A stretch of 35,526 bases of DNA from CAVAWX01 sp963642995 (GTDB lineage Bacteria > Actinomycetota > Coriobacteriia > Coriobacteriales > QAMH01), in contig CAVIIZ010000015.1 in NCBI GenBank assembly GCA_963642995.1, forward strand, positions 1 through 35,526, written 5' to 3'. Below, piece after piece: positions 29,934 through 35,526 of this stretch. A program made the position numbers and the translations under genes. The stretch's first letter is position 1; each line of letters opens with the position of its first letter. The notes under the pieces are model-generated. The model saw only the letters and a list, made by a program, of their open reading frames with translations. It was not told the DNA's origin and ran no database searches.

Positions 29934-32519
29934 CTAGCTCGCGACGATGTTCACCACGTTGCCGGCGACGATGGTCTTGCGCACGGTCTTGCCCGCAAGG
30001 CGCGACTCCACCGCCGCGAGCGCCGCCGCGACGACCTCCTCTTCGCCGGCGTCGACGGGCGTCTCGATGTGGGCGCGGGGCTTGCCGCCCACGATGACGG
30101 CGCGCTCGACCGTGTCCACGGCAAGCGCCGCCTCGTCGAATTCCGGCCACGGCTGGTCGTAGACGCTGTCCGTCTCGCCTATCGCCGCATGCCACAGCTC
30201 CTCTGCCCAGTGCGGCGCATACGGCGCGAGCAAGAGCACCTGCGCCCGCGCGACCTGCGCGGACAGCGCCGCATCGCGACATGCTGCCGGCAGCTTCAAG
30301 TAGTCGCCCGCCGCGTTGGCAAGCTCCATGTGCGCCGAGATGGCCGTGTTGAAGTTGAAGCGCTCGATGTCGGCCCCGGCCTTCTTGATGCTCGCGTGCA
30401 TCTGGCGCTCGAGCGCCTTCGCGGCCTTGGCCTTGGAAGCGGCATCCGCGCCGTCGCCGGCCGCCTCGCCCGCGCCCGTTTCACCCGCCGCGCCGGCGCC
30501 CTCCGCTTCACCCGCGCCGGCGCTCCCGCACAGCTGCCACACCTGCCCCCACACGCGGTGCAGGTAGCGCGCCATGCCGGCCAGCCCGTCCTCGTTCCAC
30601 AGCAGGTCCTTGTCGGGCGGCGCCATGAACATGATGTAGGCGCGCACGGCGTCGATGCCGTACTTCTCGCGCATCTCGCCCGGCGCCACGACGTTGCCCT
30701 TGGACTTGCTCATCGTCTCGCCGTGCTCGTCTTTTACCATGCCCTGCGTGAGCAGGTTGGTGAAAGGCTCGGCGAAGTCCACGAGCCCCAGGTCGCGGGC
30801 CACGCGCGTCCAGAAGCGCGAGTACAGCAGGTGCAAGATGGCGTGCTCGATGCCGCCTATGTAGTGGTCCACCGGCATGAAGCGCGCCGCGGCCTCCCTC
30901 GAAAACGGCGCGTCGTCGCAACGCGGGTCGGTGTAGCGCAAGAAGTACCAGCTCGAGCAGGTGAAGGTGTCCATCGTGTCCGTCTCGCGGTGCGCCGGCC
31001 GGCCGCACTCGGGACAGGTGCACTCGTAGAACCCGGGCACGTCGCGCAGGGTCTGCCCGGCCGCGATGTCGAGGTCGCGCGGCAGCTCGACGGGCAGGTT
31101 CTCCTCGGCCTCGCACACGATGCCGCATTTTTCGCAGTAGATCATGGGAATGGGGTTTCCCCAGTAGCGCTGGCGCGAGACGAGCCAGTCGCGCAGGCGG
31201 AAGTTGACCGTCGCGCATCCGCAGCCGTGCTCGGAAAGCCACGCCGTGACGGCCGCCGCGCCCTCGCTGCCCTTCCCGCCCCGCATCCCGCTGAACTGCC
31301 CGGATTGCACCATCACGCCGGGAGCGTCGCATGCCGCGTCCCAGTCCACGTCGGCCACGACGCGCCCCTCTTCACCCGCCAGACGCTCGAGCAGCGGGTC
31401 GTCGTCGCCCACGACGACGGGCACGACGGGCAGCCCGTACTTGCGGGCGAACTCGAAATCGCGCTGGTCGCCCGCGGGCACGGCCATGACGGCGCCCGTG
31501 CCGTAGCCGGTCAAGACGTAGTCGGCCACCCACACGGGCACCTTCTCGCCGTTCACGGGGTTGACCACGTAGCGCCCGGTGAAGGCGCCGTGCTTGTCGC
31601 GCGTGCCGCTCGTGCGCTCCACGGCGCTGGCCGCCTCGGCCGCCGCGCGCACCTTCTCGCAGGCCGCCTCGTGCTCCGTGCCCGCCACCAGCTCGCGCAC
31701 CAGCGGATGCTCCGGCGCGAGCAAGAAGAACGTGCAGCCGAACAGCGTGTCCGGCCTCGTGGTGAAGACGGTGATGGTCTGCTCGGTCGGCTGCCCGTCC
31801 GCATCGCACAAGGCGAAGTCCACGTGCGCGCCCTCGGAGCGGCCGATCCAGTTGGCCTGCATCTGCTTCACCCGCGCAGGCCAGCCGTCCAGGCCGTCCA
31901 GGCCGTCGAGCAGCTCTTGCGCGTAATCGGTGATCTTCAGGTACCACTGGTCGAGCTCGCGGCGCTCCACCTTGCTGTGGCATCTCCAGCACTCGCCCTG
32001 CTCGACCTGCTCGTTGGCCAGCACCGTCTTGCAATCCGGGCACCAGTTCACGGGGTTGGACTTGCGGTAGGCCAGCCCGCGCTTGTACATCTGGATGAAG
32101 AACCACTGCCCCCAGCGGTAGTACTCGGGGTCTGCCGTGACGACCTTGCGGCCCCAGTCGTAGGACAGGCCCATCTGCCTGAAGGAGGCCTCCTGCGTGG
32201 CGATGTTTTCATATGTCCACTTCGCGGGCTGCGTGTCGTGCTTGATGGCGGCGTTCTCGGCCGGCAGCCCGAAGGCGTCCCACCCGATGGGATGCAGCAC
32301 GTCGTAGCCCTTCATGTGCAGGTAGCGCGCGTACACGTCGCCGATGGTGTAGTTGCGCACGTGCCCCATGTGCAAATCGCCGCTGGGGTAGGGAAACATC
32401 TCGAGCACGTATCTGGCCTCGCGCCCGGACGCGGCGTCCACATGGTGGAGGCCGGCTTCCTCCCAGGCCTTCTGCCACTTGGGTTCGATGTCTTGTGGAC
32501 GGTACTCGTGCTCGCTCAT
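29934..32519 (-). CDS. leuS: Leucyl-tRNA synthetase
   Basis: Charges tRNA-Leu with leucine; essential for translation. The protein is 861 residues, normal for bacterial LeuRS. The class I signatures are present: the HIGH box as HMGH (H50-H53) within PYPSGDLHMGH, and the KMSKS box as TMSKSKGN near residue 600. A zinc-type WCPDCKTVLANEQV segment and the CP1 editing domain (about 220-410, with the TTRPDT threonine-rich box) are visible. An Ala/Gly/Glu insert at about residues 661-697 lies in the helical anticodon-binding region. A 9-base tandem repeat near 31888-31911 encodes LDGLDGLDG. ATG at 32519 begins MSEHEYRPQDIEPKWQ, with only a weak agaaag upstream. No T-box leader was seen. Confidence 0.97.
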   Translation of the reverse strand: MSEHEYRPQDIEPKWQKAWEEAGLHHVDAASGREARYVLEMFPYPSGDLHMGHVRNYTIGDVYARYLHMKGYDVLHPIGWDAFGLPAENAAIKHDTQPAKWTYENIATQEASFRQMGLSYDWGRKVVTADPEYYRWGQWFFIQMYKRGLAYRKSNPVNWCPDCKTVLANEQVEQGECWRCHSKVERRELDQWYLKITDYAQELLDGLDGLDGWPARVKQMQANWIGRSEGAHVDFALCDADGQPTEQTITVFTTRPDTLFGCTFFLLAPEHPLVRELVAGTEHEAACEKVRAAAEAASAVERTSGTRDKHGAFTGRYVVNPVNGEKVPVWVADYVLTGYGTGAVMAVPAGDQRDFEFARKYGLPVVPVVVGDDDPLLERLAGEEGRVVADVDWDAACDAPGVMVQSGQFSGMRGGKGSEGAAAVTAWLSEHGCGCATVNFRLRDWLVSRQRYWGNPIPMIYCEKCGIVCEAEENLPVELPRDLDIAAGQTLRDVPGFYECTCPECGRPAHRETDTMDTFTCSSWYFLRYTDPRCDDAPFSREAAARFMPVDHYIGGIEHAILHLLYSRFWTRVARDLGLVDFAEPFTNLLTQGMVKDEHGETMSKSKGNVVAPGEMREKYGIDAVRAYIMFMAPPDKDLLWNEDGLAGMARYLHRVWGQVWQLCGSAGAGEAEGAGAAGETGAGEAAGDGADAASKAKAAKALERQMHASIKKAGADIERFNFNTAISAHMELANAAGDYLKLPAACRDAALSAQVARAQVLLLAPYAPHWAEELWHAAIGETDSVYDQPWPEFDEAALAVDTVERAVIVGGKPRAHIETPVDAGEEEVVAAALAAVESRLAGKTVRKTIVAGNVVNIVAS

Positions 32520-32605
32520 CGTGTGCTGCTTTCTATCGCGTCGTGCGTTTTGGCTGGTGAGGAGAATGGTCGAAGACCCACGCGCCCCTCACCGCGTAAT
32601 CCACG

Positions 32606-32611
32606 ATGATA
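32606..32611 (-). promoter_or_regulatory. Candidate -10 for leuS
   Basis: On the minus strand tatcat occurs about 90 bases upstream of the leuS ATG, in the gap after the SMR genes. No -35 was recognised. Co-transcription with the SMR pair is equally possible. Confidence 0.25.
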
Positions 32612-32640
32612 CCGCAACGCCCGCGCCCGTCCGCCTGCGC

Positions 32641-32994
32641 CTAGCCGGCCTTCTTCTGCCCCTTGTTCAACAAGACGATGCCGCCCACCACGAGCACGAT
32701 GCCGACGGCCGTCCAGGCGTTGAACGGGTCGCCCCACACGACGACGCCTATGAGGGTCGTGAGCGCCGTGCCCACCCCGCCCCAGATGCCGTACGTCAAG
32801 CCCAGCGGCAGCTTCTCCAGCGCGAAGATGAGGGCGGCTATCGAGAGGAAAAAGCCCGCTATGCACAAAACGGTGTAGGGTTGCACGGTGAATCCGGCAG
32901 ACATCTTCATCATCGTCGTGGAAAGTACCTCGGTGACGATGGCGAAGGCGAGCAGGACATAGGGGTGCTTGCGCAATCTGTCTTTCCAGCTCAT
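32641..32994 (-). CDS. Small multidrug resistance (SMR) transporter subunit B
   Basis: A proton-coupled efflux protein of 117 residues with four membrane helices, as in EmrE. The essential glutamate of helix 1 is present as E22 in AIVTEVLSTTMMKMS. Other family marks are LPLGLTYGIWGGVGTALTT and DPFNAWTAVGIVLVVGGIVL. It starts only 4 bases after the stop of the other SMR gene, so the two are almost certainly made together and form a hetero-dimer of the EbrAB or MdtIJ kind. Likely substrates are lipophilic cations or polyamines; guanidinium-exporter pairs also exist in this family. ATG at 32994. Confidence 0.9.
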   Translation of the reverse strand: MSWKDRLRKHPYVLLAFAIVTEVLSTTMMKMSAGFTVQPYTVLCIAGFFLSIAALIFALEKLPLGLTYGIWGGVGTALTTLIGVVVWGDPFNAWTAVGIVLVVGGIVLLNKGQKKAG

Positions 32995-32998
32995 CGTC

Positions 32999-33325
32999 CT
33001 ACACCCCCATCTCCATCAAGACGACCCCGGCGATGATGGCGACGATGCCGAGAGCCTTCGAGAGGTTGAAGCCCTCTTTCCAGAAGATCGCGCCGACGAC
33101 CGCCGTGAGCGCGATGCCGAGCCCCGTCCACATCGCGTAGGAAAAACCCAGGGGCAGCACCTCCATCGCCTGCGCCATCAGGTAGAAGGCCGCCAGGTAG
33201 CCCACCGCGACGCCGAGGACGGGCAGTTTGCGCTTGAAGCCGTCGGAGAGCTTCATCATCGAGTCCCCGAACACCTCGAACAAGACGCCTGCCCCCAATA
33301 TGGCCAGGGCCGCCGTATAGCTCAT
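32999..33325 (-). CDS. Small multidrug resistance (SMR) transporter subunit A
   Basis: A four-helix SMR protein of 108 residues, first of the pair. The helix-1 glutamate is E17 in GAGVLFEVFGDSMMKLSDGF. LPLGFSYAMWTGLGIALTAVV and GFNLSKALGIVAIIAGVVLM are the later helices. ATG at 33325 has aaaggagcaccc just before it; the frame is open to 33457 but the extra residues are Arg/Pro-rich. In paired SMR systems the subunits insert with opposite orientation; the positive-charge distribution (KRK after helix 1 here, RLRKH before helix 1 in subunit B) is consistent with that, by inference only. Confidence 0.9.
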   Translation of the reverse strand: MSYTAALAILGAGVLFEVFGDSMMKLSDGFKRKLPVLGVAVGYLAAFYLMAQAMEVLPLGFSYAMWTGLGIALTAVVGAIFWKEGFNLSKALGIVAIIAGVVLMEMGV

Positions 33326-33620
33326 GGGTGCTCCTTTCCGAAATCGGCAATGCCTAAGTCTAGCCCATGCCGCGCGGAGGCGGCGGGGGCGGGCGGTGAA
33401 TCCTCGTCCCGAAACGGCGGACGCAGGTGGTGGGTCCATGCCGCGCGGAAACGGCAAATGGGGACGGCACGTGCGGGCGTGCGGGTTTTCCCACGCGCCA
33501 CGGTGTTTGAGCTGGGCGGGTTTCTCAAAGCGTCGCGGTGTTCGGACGAGACGGGCCGTGATGTTCAGCCGGACGCGCCGAGGCGTTGTGCCCGCTCTGC
33601 AGCCCGGCCGAAAAAACCCT
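33326..33620. other. Gene-free gap with a 14-base direct repeat
   Basis: No credible gene was found. ccatgccgcgcgga occurs at 33365-33378 and again at 33436-33449, a 71-base period, with partial similarity just beyond each copy. A weak -10-like tagact for the SMR pair lies on the minus strand at 33362-33357. A run of six T residues (minus strand, about 33609-33614) follows the thioesterase stop, but only a short 4-base stem precedes it. Confidence 0.4.
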
Positions 33621-34028
33621 TCAAGAGAGGCGGAAGACGGTGGCGGTCATGCGCGCGACCTTCGCGCCCGCGCCGTCGAACACGTCCATGGTGAAAAACG
33701 CGAGCTTGCGCCCCAGCTTGTCCGGGCGCGCGCAAGCCACCAGGTGCCCGTCTCGCGGCGGGCGCATGAAGTCGATCGCGTGGTTCACCGAACAGGAGTC
33801 CGGCTGGTCGGTGTTGCAGGCCACGGCCAGCGCGAAATCCGCCAGCGAGAACATCACCCCGCCCATGACCGTGCCCAAGGCGTTGTGGTGGCGCCCGTCG
33901 ACGTCCATGCTGACCTGCGCCTCGTGCGTCTCGAAGTCGTAGGAGTCGACGCGCGCGCCGAGGCATTCCCGCGCGAACTCGTCGCGGGCGTAGTAGTCGC
34001 GCAGCTCGTCGATGTTGTCGAAATGCAT
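33621..34028 (-). CDS. PaaI-like hotdog-fold thioesterase
   Basis: A 135-residue cytoplasmic acyl-CoA thioesterase of the PaaI/YbgC hotdog group. The core motif is HHNALGTVMGGVMFSLADFA, with N49, the Gly-Gly pair and the acidic D64 expected at the active site. The later part, FMRPPRDGHLVACARPDKLG followed by a TMDVFD strand, matches the second half of the fold. ATG at 34028 has caggaggtt upstream and lies 32 bases beyond the purD stop, so it is probably co-transcribed with purD. The frame is open further upstream into purD, which is a shadow. The substrate cannot be told; phenylacetyl- or aryl-CoA is a family precedent, and IorAB at the other end of the window would make such thioesters. Confidence 0.87.
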   Translation of the reverse strand: MHFDNIDELRDYYARDEFARECLGARVDSYDFETHEAQVSMDVDGRHHNALGTVMGGVMFSLADFALAVACNTDQPDSCSVNHAIDFMRPPRDGHLVACARPDKLGRKLAFFTMDVFDGAGAKVARMTATVFRLS

Positions 34029-34060
34029 GGAAAAAACCTCCTGGAAGCTATTCGGCGAAT

Positions 34061-35386
34061 CTACTCGGAATCCGCGAGGGCTCGCGCGCCGATGTCGCGG
34101 CGGTAGAACATGCCCTCCCACGATATCTTCTCGCAGGCGGCATAGGCCTTCTCGCGCGCCTCGGCGAAGGTGGGGGCCGTCGCCGTCACGTTCAGCACCC
34201 GTCCGCCGTTCGTGAGGACGCGCCCGCCGTCTGCCCGCGTGCCCGCGTGGTAGACGCGCACGCCGTCTGCGGCCTCGGCCTCGGCGATTCCCGAGATGGG
34301 CCGCCCCTTCTCGTAGGCGCCGGGATAGCCGCCGCTGGCCAGCACCACCGACACGGCCGCCTCGTCGCTCCAGGACAAGAGCGACCAGCACGGGTCTTCA
34401 GGCCAGGCGCCGAGCTGCGCGACAAGCGCTCTCTCGACTTCCATGCCGCACATGACGTACACGAGGTCGCTTTGCAGGCGCGGCAACAGCACCTGCGTCT
34501 CCGGGTCGCCGAAGCGCACGTTGAACTCCAGCAGCTTCGGGCCTTCCTGGGTGAGCATGAAGCCGCCGTAGAGCACGCCGCAGTAGTCGATGCCCTCCTC
34601 GACCAGGCCTGCCGCCGCCCGCGCCATGATCGACTGCATCTCGGCACGCTGGGCGGACGTGACGGAGGGCACGGGGCTGTAGACGCCCATGCCGCCGGTG
34701 TTGGGCCCTTCGTCGCCGTCGAAGGCGCGCTTGTGGTCTTGCGCCTCGGGCATGCACGCGACGCACGGCCCGCTCACGAAGGCGAGCATCGAGCATTCCG
34801 CCCCGCTCAGGCACTCCTCTATCACCACCGTGGCGCCGGCCTTTCCGAAACGCCCGGAGAAGCACTCACGCACCGCGGCCTGCGCCTGCTCGCGCGTCGC
34901 GGCCACCGTCACGCCCTTGCCCGCCGCCAGGCCGTCGGCCTTCACCACGATGGGCGCGGGATGCTCGGCCAGATATGCCAGCGCAGCGTCGCAATCGGTG
35001 AAGGTGGCGTAGGCGGCCGTGGGCAGGCCGTGGCGCAGCATGAACTGCTTGCTGAAATCCTTGGAGCCCTCCAGGCGCGCGCCGGCCGCGCCCGGCCCGA
35101 AGCAGGATATGCCCGCCTCGCGCACCGCATCCGCCACGCCTGCCACCAGCGGCGCCTCCGGGCCTATGACGACAAGGCCGCACCCATGCTCGCGCGCGCA
35201 GGCCACGACCTGCCCGCCATCGCATATGTCGAGGCCCGCGATGGTGCGCCCCAGCGCGGCCGTTCCCGCGTTGCCGGGGGCGATGAGCAGTTCCTCGCAC
35301 AGGGGGCTGTCGGCCAACGCGGCCGCGATCGCGTGCTCGCGCCCGCCCGAGCCCAACAGCAGTATCTTCATCGGTGACAGGTCCAT
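34061..35386 (-). CDS. purD: Phosphoribosylamine-glycine ligase
   Basis: Joins phosphoribosylamine and glycine using ATP, step 2 of purine synthesis. The protein is 441 residues, slightly longer than the usual 420-430. The ATP-grasp enzyme begins KILLLGSGGREHAIAAALAD, then GPEAPLVAGVADAVR, GSKDFSKQFMLRHGLPTA, VKADGLAAGKGVTVA, DHKRAFDGDEGPNTGGMGVY, and LEFNVRFGDPETQVLLPRL, which holds the metal-binding Glu and Asn. ATG at 35386 is preferred (aaggag 6 bases upstream) over the internal ATG at 35371. It is followed by the thioesterase gene and preceded by an incomplete gene 48 bases away. Confidence 0.96.
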   Translation of the reverse strand: MDLSPMKILLLGSGGREHAIAAALADSPLCEELLIAPGNAGTAALGRTIAGLDICDGGQVVACAREHGCGLVVIGPEAPLVAGVADAVREAGISCFGPGAAGARLEGSKDFSKQFMLRHGLPTAAYATFTDCDAALAYLAEHPAPIVVKADGLAAGKGVTVAATREQAQAAVRECFSGRFGKAGATVVIEECLSGAECSMLAFVSGPCVACMPEAQDHKRAFDGDEGPNTGGMGVYSPVPSVTSAQRAEMQSIMARAAAGLVEEGIDYCGVLYGGFMLTQEGPKLLEFNVRFGDPETQVLLPRLQSDLVYVMCGMEVERALVAQLGAWPEDPCWSLLSWSDEAAVSVVLASGGYPGAYEKGRPISGIAEAEAADGVRVYHAGTRADGGRVLTNGGRVLNVTATAPTFAEAREKAYAACEKISWEGMFYRRDIGARALADSE

Positions 35387-35434
35387 GAGTCTCTCCTTTC
35401 GGTGAAGGGCCTGCGGTCTCGTGCTCGCCCGCCC

Positions 35435-35526
35435 CTACAGCTCCTCGATGGCGCACTCGTGGACCTTGTCTGCGTCCCAGGCGATGCCGACGGCCAGGGG
35501 CCGGGCCGCGTAGGGGTAGTCGCCCG
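35435..35526 (-). CDS. C-terminal end of an unidentified gene, cut by the window edge
   Basis: On the minus strand one frame stays open from the window edge to a TAG at 35437-35435 and reads GDYPYAARPLAVGIAWDAD, then KVHECAIEEL. Codon use is GC-ended as in true genes here, and the stop falls 48 bases before purD, so it is probably the upstream gene of the purD unit. Thirty residues are too few to name a family. Confidence 0.5.
   Translation of the reverse strand, partial: GDYPYAARPLAVGIAWDADKVHECAIEEL

Noticed and set aside
32520..32640. Possible T-box leader upstream of leuS
   Set aside because: No T-box consensus, specifier stem or terminator/antiterminator pair could be found in the 120 bases available.
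33565..33966. A 133-codon minus-strand frame overlapping the thioesterase
   Set aside because: It is a different reading frame of the thioesterase gene with an Arg/Gly-rich product and no motifs.

Overview
The window is high-GC DNA with codon third positions almost always G or C. This produces several very long antisense shadow ORFs. The gene content (an indolepyruvate:ferredoxin oxidoreductase typical of amino-acid-fermenting anaerobes, a Tat lipoprotein amidohydrolase, twin TrkA proteins, a very large membrane-anchored surface protein without an LPXTG motif, arsenite methylation) suggests an anaerobic actinomycete of the Coriobacteriia, probably Eggerthellaceae. That placement is inference from gene content and style, not a database match.

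Layout. (1) 285-1835 (-): threonine synthase, divergent from iorA-iorB (1907-4778, +). (2) 4839-10421 (+): an 1860-residue exported surface protein with four FG-GAP-like repeats, a run of 21 Gly-X-Y triplets, repeats of the SAYELA...GTLEEW type and a C-terminal membrane anchor. (3) 10567-16342 (+): an amide/nitrile-hydrolase region, with an exported amidohydrolase, a cytoplasmic amidohydrolase and two nitrilase-superfamily enzymes. It also holds two apparent C-terminal relics of further amidohydrolase copies, so the array has been duplicated and partly deleted. (4) 16472-17428 (-): an AT-richer pair encoding an MscL-like channel and a YqhA/UPF0114 membrane protein. (5) 17657-19220 (+): a 47-residue zinc-ribbon protein and two adjacent TrkA-type proteins, then tRNA-Gly(CCC) with a strong terminator. 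(6) 19753-21701 (+): an arsenic unit, aquaglyceroporin plus ArsM arsenite methyltransferase, behind a repeat-rich promoter region.

(7) 21882-29522 (-): a co-directional run of four genes. In transcription order they are a membrane M28-peptidase-like protein whose peptidase fold is split by about 800 disordered residues and appears to lack key catalytic residues, purH, an unrecognised 266-residue protein, and a UPF0210 protein. (8) 29693-33325 (-): tRNA-Thr(CGT), leuS and a paired small multidrug resistance transporter. (9) 33621-35526 (-): a hotdog thioesterase, purD and the C-terminal end of an unidentified gene cut by the window edge.

Functional themes are amino-acid metabolism (thrC, iorAB), purine synthesis (purH, purD), translation (leuS, two tRNAs), ion and osmotic control (TrkA pair, MscL-like, YqhA), arsenic detoxification, and a possible two-step amide-degradation module. 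Ala/Gly/Asp-rich low-complexity inserts occur in IorA, PurH, LeuRS, the 266-residue protein and the M28-like protein. They look like a general trait of this genome rather than of one gene.

No CRISPR array, insertion sequence, transposase, integrase or phage structural gene was seen. All family calls come from reading motifs; no search was run.
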